From NCBI GenBank assembly GCA_009823505.1, contig VZQC01006256.1:550959-614958 (forward strand): a stretch of 64,000 nt of DNA, written 5' to 3'. The stretch comes from Rhizomys pruinosus. Lineage: Eukaryota; Chordata; Mammalia; Rodentia; Spalacidae. The notes beneath the pieces were generated by a model that worked only from the letters and a program-made list of their open reading frames with translations, did not search any database and was not told where the DNA came from. The number at the start of each line of letters is the position of its first letter. Position 1 is the stretch's first letter. Of the stretch, positions 22,830 to 33,059 are shown piece after piece. Position numbers and translations under genes: made by a program.

Positions 22830-23115
22830 TGCCCCTTAAAGCTGTGTGAGAAGATCTCTAATTATTTTGAAGTAATATTCAGTTCCCATATAGGGTAGGA
22901 TGCAGCCAGGCCATGGGGATGCCTGTCCTCTGGGTTAGGCATGGCAGGCAGTTTGCTTTTAGGCTGAGTAGAGGCCTACATCTCTCAGGTGCAAAGTCAA
23001 GCAGGTGCTCGTGTATGCAAGTAGTGTGGAGAGAAGCCATGTTGACAGAGAGCTTGAGTCAAGAGGGAGGCACCTTCCTTACCTAGGCCTCAGACTTTCT
23101 GTCTAGATTATGGGA
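22830..23115. other. Unique sequence, no gene seen
   Basis: No repeat or exon recognised. Confidence 0.4.
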
Positions 23116-23117
23116 AT

Positions 23118-23118
<1 letters not shown>

Positions 23119-23153
<35 letters not shown>

Positions 23154-23172
23154 TGTGTGTGTTTGTGTGTGT
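23119..23172. repeat. (TG)n microsatellite
   Basis: TG repeat of about 26 units with two TT interruptions. Confidence 0.95.
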
Positions 23173-23344
23173 CCCTGTCCCTGTCCTTCCTATGAACATC
23201 AAGCTGGAGTCTCCTTCCAGCATTGTGCTTTGGGCTGGGGCTTCTGCCTGCAGGCCCAGCTATTGAAGTGTCAGGAGTGGCCCTGGGGGCTGCAGAGCCT
23301 AACCCCCAGCCCTCCGGTCCCCTCACGCCTCTACCTAACAGCAA

Positions 23345-24010
23345 CAGCTTAATTCCCGCTTCTGCCTTTTGCTCCAGTTAAAGATGTTAAACTTGAGGCC
23401 ATCTGAAACACTTGCATATAAGCCCACACCAATGATTTTTCTCCCAACATTAACATATTCCTTTTTGAACCCCTGTGAGGCTTTTCTCCAAAGTAATGGA
23501 TTTTCCCCCCACCCCCAAATGTATTCAAATCTGGCCTTGGTTAAGTCAGAAAGATTGCTGTCAGCCCAGCAGGGCTTCCCTCCCGTTTCCTCAGAAATCA
23601 GCATCCTTTTTATTTTCCCCTTAGATCTCTGGGAAAAAGGGAAGCTTTCTTTGCAAAAGTTTCGCTGGGATGGACAGACAGACAGACTTGATGTAGCTGG
23701 GTCTTTGATAGCCAAGAACACAAGATTTGACTTCAGGGGGCTCAAAACTTCATCAACTGAGGAGGATGACGAAGAGAACAGGACCCTGCTGAAACGGCCC
23801 TTTGAACTCCCCCAAATGATGTTTGATGTGCCCTGTGCCTTTCAGCCTAAGCTGTACCTTCAGCATCAAAACTACCTTTTGAAAAAAAAAATTAGCTATT
23901 TTTAAGGCACAGAAGGAGTAAATTTAATATTAAGTCTTAATGCAAAAGTCTTTGAAAAGATATTTCTGGGCTTGGGATCATTTAATACTCCTGATTTAAA
24001 GCACAAGTTC
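23345..24010. other. Unique block with a 178-codon open frame
   Basis: Repeat-free sequence carrying a plus-strand open frame at 23369-23905 and a 136-codon antisense frame at 23335-23745. A fair splice-acceptor-like tract (gccttttgctccag) precedes the plus frame at about 23361-23374. The predicted protein has no domain I recognise. The AT-rich 3' part (23905-24010) looks non-coding. It could be conserved non-coding DNA, or very doubtfully an exon. Confidence 0.25.
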
Positions 24011-24780
24011 CCTCCCTCTACAGCCCCCTTTAATTCTTAATCTTCTTCTTTCTCAGTCCCGGGCCTCTGTGATGGTAGGTCAGGGTCTGGTGTTTTGTGT
24101 GGAGCAGTGACTTCCAGCAAATGGAAGGCTTCCCAGCTTTTAAAACACCTGCCAGCCCCAGAGATTTACTCCTGGCTTTTAAAGGGATAGTTCAGGCCCA
24201 CAGAGCATATGACAAGGGGCTTGTTGCTTCTCGAAGCTGGACCGGCCATCTTTTTGCCTCAAAGAAGAAAGACCACTCAGGGTCTAGAGGGGCTGCAGGG
24301 AGAGGTAGAGACACAGGTGTTGATGGTTCATGGACTACTCCTGGGTCCAGGGACTTGTCCAGCTTGGTCCAGACTGGCCAGCTCCCCATGATGTGATATG
24401 CCAAGCCCCTGCCTTGGGGAGGAGAGCCTTACCCTGTGTCTTCTCTGGATCCAGGCAGCTAGTACCACGGACAGCTCTGGCCCTGGCGTCTGCCTGTGAG
24501 TAAAGGGAGATTTGCTGAACAAAAGTGAGGTTAACTTTCTGGGAAGGGTACATGCCTCTGTGCACAGGATCCAGAACACAGATAAGACGATCCTAGGGAT
24601 TGTGAGGCCCTGGAAACGAAAGTGTGTAGAAGGGCTCTAGACTTTTTTGGCCTAGGTTCGTGGGGACACTTGTTGGGAGAAGGTGGGTGGGTTTAGCGTC
24701 CTCTGAGGATTCCTGGGGGGGCGGGGGTCTGGGGCTTTACCTACTGGATACCATCCTGTCCGCCCTAAATCATTCCCACT
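24011..24780. other. Unique sequence, no gene seen
   Basis: Several overlapping short open frames, none convincing. A G-rich run at about 24713-24739 (ggggggg, ggggg, gggg) could form a quadruplex. Confidence 0.4.
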
Positions 24781-24839
24781 TCTTCGTCCCTAGCAACCCA
24801 CCTGTCTCATGGCTTCAACTGAACTTCCTAAGTATAGTT

Positions 24840-25160
24840 CCTTTCATATTGGTCCCTAGCATAAAACTTCCATGACTCCCCACTTCTCTTGGAAAGAAGC
24901 ACAGTCACCTCAGCCTGGAACAAGGCCTTTGAAGCTCTGGCTCTGCCAGTCCACCCTACTCCCTCCCCTGACTAACTCAGGCATGCTGTTGCATCTCATA
25001 TGCCTGTCACATGTACTGTTCCTTGTCACAGACTCCCTTCTCTCCTCTTTGCTTGACAAATGGCTGCTCAAGTCCTCCCTGATCGCTCAGGTGTTGTGTT
25101 TCCAGTGCTGGGTTCAGACATCTCTCACTGTTGGGTTCTTGTTTTGCAAATCTTTGTAAC
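24840..25160 (+). mobile_element. L2 LINE relic
   Basis: Text of L2 3' type: catgactccccacttctc, ttgaagctctggctctgcc, gctgttgcatctcatatgcc, ggctgctcaagtcctccctg. Heavily diverged. Confidence 0.5.
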
Positions 25161-25264
25161 TATTACCTGTTTCTCTTTGGCATCTTTAGAGATAAAGCTT
25201 GGGTTTTGTTAATCTTTGGATCCTTGTTAACTAACCGCCCACTCTCCCCTTCAATAAAGGCCAC

Positions 25265-25350
25265 TGCTCTTACTTTATAGATGGAGAAACTAAAGCTGGG
25301 AGACCTTAAGTAACTTGCTAGAGGTCACACAGCTAGGAAGTAGGACGCCC
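25265..25350 (-). mobile_element. MIR SINE relic
   Basis: The phrases tatagatggagaaactaaag, aagtaacttgctagaggtca and cacagctaggaagtagg match reverse MIR. Confidence 0.75.
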
Positions 25351-25368
25351 TTAGAAAAAGGATGATGG

Positions 25369-25603
25369 AGGTTGGAGAGATGGCCTAGCGGTTAAGAGTG
25401 CCGACTGCTCTTGCAGAGGACCCAGGTTCGATCCCCAGCACCCACATGGCGGCTGAGAATGGTCTTTAACTCCAGTTTCAGGGGAATCCGACACCCTCTT
25501 CTGACCTCTGTGGCATTGCATGGCACAGGTGCACAGACCTACATGCAGACAGTACATTCATACACATACAAAATAAATAAAATTTAAAAAAATATTAAAA
25601 AAA
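25369..25603 (+). mobile_element. B2 SINE, well preserved
   Basis: Plus-strand B2 with an intact Pol III box B, GGTTCGATCC, at 25426-25435 and an A-rich tail with AATAAATAAA. It lies between the first and second of three copies of the target sequence gaaaa(a/g)ggatgatgg (25354-25368 and 25604-25618). Confidence 0.95.
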
Positions 25604-25618
25604 GAAAAGGGATGATGG

Positions 25619-25672
25619 GGGCTGGAGGGATAGCTCAGCCGTTAAAGGCTCAGGTTAACAACCAAAAATATA
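25619..25672 (+). mobile_element. Short ID-like retroposon
   Basis: About 54 bases: a SINE head (gggctggagggatagctcag) followed by ccgttaaaggctcaggttaa and a short A-rich end (aaccaaaaatataa). It lacks box B and any B2 body. It is flanked by the second and third copies of gaaaagggatgatggg (25604 and 25673), so it is a separate insertion into the same target. Confidence 0.75.
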
Positions 25673-25689
25673 AGAAAAGGGATGATGGG

Positions 25690-26065
25690 ACAAAAGGAGG
25701 TTCTTAGAACTCAAAGACCACTTGAAGCCAGAGCTAGTAAGCTCGGGTGGCCACATAGAAGCCCTTCCTTCTTGAAAAAAGGCTCTTATCCTTGACATCA
25801 CAACAGGGCAGACTGCATGAAATGTCCTGAGGGTTATCTGGGTTTGAGGCATCCCAGATCCTGGCTGGAAGCATCCCCAAGGCTGTAGAAGGAGAGGAGC
25901 CTGCAGGCTGAGCAGAAATAGGGAAGTACATTGGGCATCTTATGGGTCCTGCAATTCTGCCCACACGTAGTTCTGAGAAGGTGCAGAAGGAGGAAACCTC
26001 AGCCTACGGCTCCCACTGATTCACGCCTGCTCCCCCACCCCATCTGCCCCAAGGCATTAGCCCTT
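25690..26065. other. Unique sequence, no gene seen
   Basis: No repeat or exon recognised. Confidence 0.4.
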
Positions 26066-26345
26066 TATGACTTCATATTAATCTGCAGGCACTTATTGCT
26101 CTGCAAGGCTGTTTTGACAAAAGTTCATTATCAAGACTGCTAAATGCTTTTAAAGCATTGATTGGGCGAATTATTACATCACTGGGGTAGACACTGTGTT
26201 TGAAGATGGATGGTATTGCTCAGACCATTTGAAATTTTCCTTCTTTTAATTGGATCGATCCCCAGAATAAACGAAGTTTAATTGAATTTTGAGGAAAATT
26301 GAGCAGTTGTTTGTGAGTCTCTGTCGATAGGCATTATTTCAATTA
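26066..26345. promoter_or_regulatory. Candidate conserved non-coding element
   Basis: A 280-base repeat-free, AT-rich block with many homeodomain-type and bZIP-like sites: gcgaattattacatcac near 26167, tcttttaattggatcgatcc near 26243, agtttaattgaattttg near 26274, tttcaattacatgg near 26338. By composition one of the strongest enhancer candidates in the window. Inference only. Confidence 0.35.
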
Positions 26346-26589
26346 CATGGTGATAAGTGAGTGGGGGGTGGGGTGGCGATGGCAAGATAGGGTGGCGGTG
26401 TGTTTCATCTGCTGTATGGAGGCTGGGTGAACATTTCCCCGAAGCAAGTCTCTCCTCTGATTGTACTCATTCAGGAAATATTTACTGAAAGTCAAGTTTG
26501 TGTCCCAGCCAAGCAATAGGCTGAGTCCCTTCCTGGTGGCCAAGTTCATTTGACTCATCCTGTTAACGTCCAGAAAGGCACCTGGGTGC

Positions 26590-26700
26590 AAATTCTGACT
26601 TACTACTGATTTGACTTGAGTTGTGAGTTACGTACACTTTCCAAACCTCAGTTTCCTCTTTTGTCAAATGGGAATACCATGATCCCTATACAGATGTTAT
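26590..26700 (+). mobile_element. MIR SINE relic
   Basis: The phrases gagttgtgagttacgtacac, aacctcagtttcctcttttg and caaatgggaatacc match plus-strand MIR. Confidence 0.7.
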
Positions 26701-27225
26701 TCTTCAACTGTACCTGGAAGGTTGCATGGGTTTAGCGTCAGACAGAAGGAAAAGCAGTCCTGAATATATGCCAGATAACACAAAGCAAACGACGAGTCAA
26801 GACATTTGTTGTTGTCTTTTTTTTTGGAGATAGCATGTTCAGAAGCTGTGAGGCCGGGTGTGAGATGCAATGAGAGCCTGTCCACAGATCAGTGTGGCCA
26901 GAGAATGAGGAGGGGAGCAGTTTCCAGGTCAGCAAAGGCAGACTGCGAGATGCCTGGTGCTTGGGACTAGCCCATACCCACAGAACTCATTCCAGGACAT
27001 GGTAACATTTGCTTAGTTTTCCTTCAGTTCTCCTTAGAGTTCCAGGTGGATCAAAGTCACGGGACCCTGTGACCTCTGCTCCCCTGGGACTTTATGGGAG
27101 AGTACAAGTGGTCTTTATGAGGTGGGTGAGGATCCCTAAGATCCTTCAGAACAGAGTCTGACAAACATTTTCCAGACTCCCTTTCTGATATAATCAGGGT
27201 TCAGAACGAATAACTGAAGGTAGCT

Positions 27226-27425
27226 AGAGGGTCTCAATTGGAGGTGATTATCTCCATGTGAACATTTGACAGTGTCTAGAGACGTTTTCAGTTGTTGGAA
27301 GTGGAGGATAGTGTTATTAACATGTAGTTGATAGAGGCCATGAATGCTAGCATCCTTTAGTGCAGAGCTTGACACCCCAAGCAAAGAATTACCAACCCTT
27401 AATGTCAGTGGGTTTGAGTCTGAAG
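27226..27425 (+). mobile_element. MER5-type hAT DNA transposon relic
   Basis: Ordered blocks ggtctcaattggaggtgatt, gaacatttgacagtgtctag, agacgttttcagttgttgg, gatagaggccatgaatgcta and caaagaattaccaaccc follow the MER5 non-autonomous hAT-Charlie consensus as I know it. Non-coding. Confidence 0.6.
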
Positions 27426-27769
27426 CAGATTCCCCAGGCAATCCTGCAGAGTGGGCACTGGCCTTTTATACTCACAGATAGTGCATGGAGAATCCAGGGG
27501 CCTCTCCTTCACAAAGCTTCACCACTTCAGTCATGTGACCCCTTGGTTTATCCTGTCTTTGTTCTGGTCCTCCGGCAGCAGTACTTCCTGATTTTAGGGA
27601 TGTCTCTGCCATGGCTCAGGGCCTCTAAACTGCATGTGCTTCATTTAGTGTGCTGTTCAGGACTTCGGTTTGTCATGGCTGTATCCCTAGTTCCAATTCT
27701 CTCACGGAGCTAAGTCCTGGGATAGCACATACCCTGTGTGATGCAAACAATAAAACATCACATTGCTAC

Positions 27770-28168
27770 TGTTCTGGTTTGCTTCTCCATTGCTGTGACA
27801 AAACACGCTGACCACTACCAACTTGGGGAGGAAAGGGTTTATTTGGCTCACATCTTCTGGGTCACAGTTCATCACTGAGGGAATTCAAGATAGGAACTCA
27901 GGGCAGGAACCTGGAGGCCGGAGCTGAAGTACAGGCCATGGAGGAATACTGCTTCCTGGCTTGCTCCCCTGGCCCATGGCTAGCCTGCTTTCTTATACTG
28001 TACATAACAACCTGCCTGGGGTGGCACCACCCACAGTGGGCTGGACTCTCCGGCATTGCTCAACAATCAAGACAATACTCTACAGACTTGAGTCCAATGG
28101 AGCTAATTCCCTAATTGAGGCTCCCTCAACCCAGGTGTGTCTAGTTGACACCAAAGCTATCCAGCACA
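27770..28168 (-). mobile_element. Rodent LTR-like repeat (copy 1, family not fixed)
   Basis: About 400 bases that are the reverse complement of the repeat at 45517-46169 (without its inserted B2). Shared blocks: 'gctgtgacaaaacac', 'ggggaggaaagggtttatt', 'ggaggccggagctgaag', 'aggccatggaggaa', 'ggtggcaccacccac', 'agttgacaccaaagctatcc'. On the element strand there is an AATAAA-like signal near the 3' end in copy 2, as in a solo LTR. The family name is uncertain. Confidence 0.65.
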
Positions 28169-28317
28169 GCTACCAAGACTGCATTGCAATTGAAATCAAG
28201 TCCATTTCCATTTAAACAAGTTTGTGAAACACACTTATAGGAAACAAATGTGTTTCCTGCACTCAAATTCAGATAGTGACAAATGACTTTTCTTTTCCCT
28301 GGGTATATCTTAAAAGT

Positions 28318-28594
28318 GCCTTTTGGGTGCTGGAGAGATGGCTCAGCGGTTAACAGCACTGACTGCTCTTGCAGAGGACCCAGGTTCAATTCCCAGCACC
28401 CATGTGGTGGCTAAGAACTGTCTTTAGTGCCAGGTGTGGTGGCCCATGCCTTTAATTCCAGCACTCCTTTAATTCCAGGCAGAGGCAGGCAGATCTCTGT
28501 GAGTTCAAGGCCAGCCTGGTCTATATAGCGAGCTCCAGGCCAGCTGGGACTAAAGGGAGACCCTGTCTCAAAAATACCCAAAAAAGCCTTTTGG
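28318..28594. repeat. Target-site duplication around chimera A
   Basis: gccttttgg occurs at 28318-28326 and 28586-28594. Nothing similar occurs at the B2/B1 junction inside, so the pair belongs to the composite as a whole. Confidence 0.8.
28327..28585 (+). mobile_element. Chimeric B2-B1 SINE, copy A
   Basis: The first about 100 bases are a B2 head (gctggagagatggctcagcg, box B ggttcaattccc, then ggctaagaactgtcttta). At 28427-28429 the sequence switches to a B1 5' end (gccaggtgtggtggcc) and runs through a B1 to ccctgtctcaaaaatac. One target duplication bounds the whole. The B1 part has a 12-bp internal duplication, ctttaattccag, near 28447-28478. The junction is essentially the same as in copies at 42299-42540 and 57009-57236. 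Confidence 0.9.
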
Positions 28595-28769
28595 ACCTCT
28601 CAAGGAGCCTTCAGATCCAATTCCATTTCTCTTGGTCCTGGAGAGGGAATTTCATCCTGAGAGGGAATTTGGAAGAGGCTGCCTAGGGGGCTGCAGCCTC
28701 CTGGCCAGAGAGTTGAATAAACCTGAACTCATGTCACTCATGCTCAGAGGCCTGTCTCTGTTGACCACA

Positions 28770-29100
28770 TCCTGAAGGTGTTGGCCTTCTACCATGTGGC
28801 TCCTCTGTTCTCCTCGACCTTTTGTTTGTTCTTCTATCCAGCAGACTGTCTTCCTTGCTCAGAATAGCCTGTATCCATGCAGGCATTATTTCTTCTATCT
28901 TTATGTTTAGTTGTAAGCTGAGCCTTTAACCACTAAGCCATCTCTCCAGTCCTTCTCTATCTTAAATACCCTTGCAATTCATACCTTTGAGGTTAACATA
29001 TCCCCTGATTCTAGCGCAAATGTTACTTCCTTTGGAAAAGCTTTCTTTCATCTTCCAGGATTCCCCTGTCATTGTTTATATTCTTAAGGCATCATGTCCA
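28770..29100 (+). mobile_element. L2 LINE relic with a small B2-head scrap
   Basis: L2-type text (caaatgttacttcctttgg, aaaagctttctttcatcttc). At 28921-28952 a scrap of reverse SINE head is visible (cctttaaccactaagccatc, tctccagtcc). No target duplication was found for the scrap. Confidence 0.45.
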
Positions 29101-29925
29101 CACTGCTATGGGGATGAGTTGTGCAGGGCAAGTGAATGGGTATTCATTTAGGCAACCCACATAAAATCAAGGCCTCCTGTGCTCCAGTCCCAGCATGGTT
29201 TCACCATCAAAGAATCACATAGAGCAAAGGACTTTAGAGCCACTTAAATTATTTATTAAAACCTCTGAAATAATGTTAAAGATTTAAATACTAATTCACA
29301 ACAAGGCTTCTTAGAGTTTCCTTTCCATATTCTTCTGTTCTCTTCCCCATACCTGCTTCAAACTGTTTTCCTTTCCTCCCCTTAGGATGTACGAAAATTC
29401 CCTGAGGACCAAACCCCTCCTATTTCTTGACTCCCGCTTCCCTCTCTCCTTCTTTCCTTCTAAGTGGTTTTCCTTCCCTCCTGAATATAAGCTAAAATAA
29501 CCCTATGTAATTATTAGCAGACTTCAGAATCTGGCTGGAATGACATCAGAGAAATAGGGTCAAGGGGTGAAGGATGAGTGCGTGCTTGCCACGTCGGGAG
29601 GGCTGGGCGGCAAAGACCTGTAACTGCACATTTTCTTCCCTGCGGGGCCTGCTGGTCTTTATCATCAGACCTGAAGGCTGGATCTGCTTTCCGTTCATCT
29701 GGGCGTCAAGGCTTGTGTTAGCATCTTCACTCTTCTCCTCAGAGAGAGCAAAACATCACTTTGGCTGTGTCGCAAGACATGCATGCGTAGCTTAGACCCT
29801 GTGGACCCATGCTGGGGACATGTGCATCCCTGTGTGTTGTGAGAGTCGTTACAGCCACTCTCCACTGGGTCTGCATCCTGTCGGAGACGCTTTGTTTTTT
29901 TTTTTTCCCCCCTGTGGCTCACACT
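29101..29925. other. Unique sequence, no gene seen
   Basis: Pyrimidine-rich near 29430-29480. A GC-richer patch at 29580-29720 is too short for a CpG island. No exon recognised. Confidence 0.4.
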
Positions 29926-29929
29926 TCCT

Positions 29930-30245
29930 TGTTTTTGTTTTCCATGTGTAAAATGGAAAAATTATTTTTACATGTTCTTTGCATCTTGAAACAGATTTTA
30001 ATTATACATCTCAACTGTTTTTAATGCGAACATATGAGCAGCTATCAAAAGTGCAGACAGCTGCACCACATTTCCAATTGTTTGTCACAATATTTGCTTT
30101 TTACAAAACATTCTGGGGATATGGTCTCCCACATCCACATTTTGGAGGCTGTTTTGGAATGTCTGCCAATGGTGTGGCCACTGTTGTGAAAGCTGAGAAA
30201 CAGAAGTCCTGGGGTTTGCACAAGCATTGTTTGGGTGAGTGGGGT
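29930..30245. promoter_or_regulatory. Candidate conserved non-coding element
   Basis: Repeat-free block with long runs of AT-rich, low-turnover-looking sequence (aaaattatttttacatg, ttttaattatacatctc, gtcacaatatttgc, ttttacaaaacattctgg) followed by a mixed section. It contains a cacagctg-like E-box cluster near 30057-30064. Inference from composition only. Confidence 0.3.
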
Positions 30246-30366
30246 TTGGAATATATTGTGCTATCTCCGTCTAAGTTGCTTGTACAGTAGGAATGGAGGT
30301 AGGGTTGACTTTGGAGAGAGAGCTTCCAACAGGCCAATTAATGATGTCCCGTGGGGTGATGTGGGC

Positions 30367-30453
30367 CTTCCTTTCCTCCCTTCCTCCCCTCCCTCCCTCT
30401 CTCCCTTCCTCTCTCACTTCCTTCCTCCTTCTTCCTTTTTTTTCTCTCTTTCA
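30367..30453. repeat. Polypyrimidine (CCTT-rich) tract
   Basis: An 87-base stretch almost entirely C and T on the plus strand, a mirror-like tract able in principle to form triplex DNA. Confidence 0.85.
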
Positions 30454-30465
30454 TTAAATAGTTCT

Positions 30466-30696
30466 TTTAAAAACATTTTATTTATTATTTTCATTTTATG
30501 TGTAAGAGGGTATTGCTTGCATGCTTGTAAGCGTACCACCCGTGGAATAACCTCAGTGGCCAGAAGAGGGTGTCAGATCCCTTGGAGTTGGAGTTACAAA
30601 TGGTTGTTAGCTGCCATGTGGGTGCTGGGACTCGAACCTGGGTCCTCTGCAAGAACAGCCAGTGATCTTAACCACTTAGACATCTCTCCAGCCCCA
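30466..30696 (-). mobile_element. B2/B3-like SINE, older copy
   Basis: Reverse element ending catctctccagcccca, with the target duplication taaatagttct at 30455-30465 and 30697-30707. The middle (cagtggccagaagagggtgt, cccttggagttggagttac) is closer to B3-like copies than to the young B2s here. Confidence 0.9.
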
Positions 30697-30979
30697 TAAA
30701 TAGTTCTAATACATATGTTATATGCTCAATACTGAGCCTGGAAACGAGGCTTTGGGACAGGACAGCACTGAGTCACCATGGAATTAGGTGGTATACAGGA
30801 AGGCTGGTGTGTACAGAGTACAGAGCCCAGGCTTAGAGTCTTGGGCACAGGGTGAGGGGAGGTCCCTAGGCCTTCCCTCTCCCTAGGAGAGACTAAGATA
30901 GAGCTTTAAGGTTTGCTATGGATTTGGTAGACAAAATTTTGGTCTAAAGCTATACCATGGCCTTTTATCAGTTCTTCCT

Positions 30980-31298
30980 TTGTGTGTGCATGTGCATGAA
31001 TGGGCATGTATGTGTATGTATGTGGGTACCTATGTGTGTGCCTGTGCAGGTGGAAGTCGGAGGACAACCTTGGTGTCATTATTCTGGATCCATCCACCTT
31101 GCTTTTTGAGACAGTCTGTCACTGCACTGGCCTGGAACTCACCAACTGGGCAGCAGTGGCTGAACTTCGGGCCCCAGAGATCTGCCTGTCTTCTCCTCAG
31201 TGCTAGGGTTACAAGCATGTCACAGTGCCTGGATGGAATGCAGGTCCATGTGCTTACAAGGCAAGGGTTTTACCGACTGAGCATCTCTCCAACTCTGT
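30980..31298 (-). mobile_element. B4-type SINE (ID-B1 dimer)
   Basis: A TG-rich tail, then gtcggaggacaaccttggtg, a reverse B1-like section (ggcctggaactcaccaactg, agtgctagggttacaagc), then a reverse ID-like head (caagggttttaccgactgag, catctctccaact). This is the layout of a minus-strand B4. Confidence 0.8.
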
Positions 31299-32300
31299 GT
31301 TTCCTTTTGACAACCCATAAACCTCAACACTCTCCACTTGGTTTTATAGATGATGACTCACATTGAGACTTCAAATGCATCAGGAGATCGAGGACACTGT
31401 GCAAAGGTAGGAAATTCCTCTTACATGACCTCCTGGAAGGCTAGCTGATTCCAGGGACTATCCTGGAGGGTGGAGCCACCCCAAGATTACCAGAGTAGGC
31501 TAAGATGTTTGTGGTCCAGGGTAGGGTGTCTACCTTTCCCTCTGGGGGCCCAACATCCAGACTATGGTCTGAGTACCAAGATGCCCAGTGATATTTCCCA
31601 CCTGTGTAGAATCCGGTAGTGTCAGGCACACGAGGGACAAACCCATCATAGTTGCTGACGGCTGTGCTTGGCTAGGCCACTATCTATTTGGATCACCTGT
31701 AACTGGAGCCTTTCTTGTTTTCTAGGTCTCACTTGCCAGGCCTTTGTAGGCTGGCCACCTACAGTGGATTTCCTCCGGGTATCCAGAAGCACAAACATGA
31801 TCCAAGAGGTTCCAACAGAGTTCTCACTGCCTGACATGAGTGAAATCTCCAGAATCCATTGGCTTTAGAGCATACAGAGCTCATCGGCTTTGCAGTTCCG
31901 GAGGGCAGATGTCTGAAACAGGTGTCACTGGGCTGACAGGGTGTCAAGGGAGACACCGTGCTTCTGTAAGCTCACAGGGAACATCAGTTTCCTGAATTTT
32001 TTCAGCTTCTAGAGGTGGCCCACAATCCCCTCTTCCATCCTCAAGCTAGAAGCACCCCCCAATCCCTGTATTTATCCTTTCTGTAAAGACCTTGTGCTTT
32101 CATTGGACCCCCTGGATAATTCAGGGAATTTCCCCTTTCTCCACATCCTTAATCATATCTGCAAAGTCCTTTTTGTCACATCAGGTTTGGGGTTCTGGAT
32201 GTGGACAACGTTTGGGGACATTGTGCCTATCATAGAGTTTGTTGCTAGATGCCTCTGTGTGGGTCATTTTTTTGGGTTCTCAAACAAACCCTCTCCTTCT
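31299..32300. other. Unique sequence, no gene seen
   Basis: Contains an acceptor-like tract (cttgttttctag at about 31713-31724) but the sequence after it is closed in most frames and has no paired donor that I trust. No named repeat recognised. Confidence 0.35.
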
Positions 32301-32323
32301 TTTTACTGGGGTCCATAACATTT

Positions 32324-32481
32324 TTTTTTTTTTTTTGGTATTTTTGAGACAGGGTCTCCCTATAGCCCCAGCTGGCCTGGAACTCACTCTGTGGACCAGG
32401 CTGGCCTTGAACTCACAGAGATCCGACTGCCTCTGCCTCCCAAGTGCTAGGACTAAAGGCATGCGCCACCATGCCCGGCCA
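32324..32481 (-). mobile_element. B1 SINE
   Basis: Reverse B1 with the target duplication gggtccataa at 32308-32318 and 32482-32491. Well preserved (agacagggtctccctatagc to accatgcccggcc). Confidence 0.94.
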
Positions 32482-32744
32482 GGGTCCATAATGTTTAAAC
32501 CTCAGAAGAAACCTTGAATCCACTGATTGGCAGTTGGAAGTCCTGGGCAGCCCCCATCCTTCCCTTGGGTGTAGGGAGGCTGTGTGTGATAGGACTAAAG
32601 ACGCTGAGTCTGCTCTTCTGCTTCGGCACAGTGCTGAGGTCACAGCTTCAGGATCACAGGTTTCCCTCCAGGCCAAGCTGATCCTCAAGGTTATGTTTGA
32701 TATTTGCTGGCTGGTCTGCTGGGCTGTAAGTCTTCAAGTATAAT

Positions 32745-32960
32745 TTGGGACAATTAAAATGAAGTGTTAGAACACAGTGTGTTTCCCCTGCCATGGATGA
32801 TGAGTCTCCAGCATTGTGTGTAGCCGAGCAGCTGGGTCCCTTGATCCATCAGAGGCGGGCAGTGCCAGCCTCCAAGCTCGTGGCTGATCTCCCGTACAGA
32901 ATGAATTAACGTGGCAGATATAATTTCCCTGGGTCAGCATGCTTCACCCTGCAGATCCAT
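32745..32960. promoter_or_regulatory. Candidate conserved non-coding element
   Basis: Repeat-free block with gaatgaattaacgtggcaga at about 32899 and a homeodomain-like caattaaaatgaag at 32751. Low confidence without alignment. Confidence 0.25.
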
Positions 32961-33059
32961 CTTGGTTGGGAGTGTGGGAGAGGCTGAGGGAAGCCACCTG
33001 CCTGCCTGGTCATAGAGACTTTGTCTGGGACTGTTTGCCTACTCCCTACCCAGCCTCTG

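Noticed and set aside
25372..25440. tRNA gene
   Set aside because: The A and B boxes are those of the tRNA-derived head of a B2 SINE. No cloverleaf or CCA-type end expected of a real tRNA.
31713..31760. Possible exon after the acceptor-like cttgttttctag
   Set aside because: No good paired donor and no well-supported open frame.
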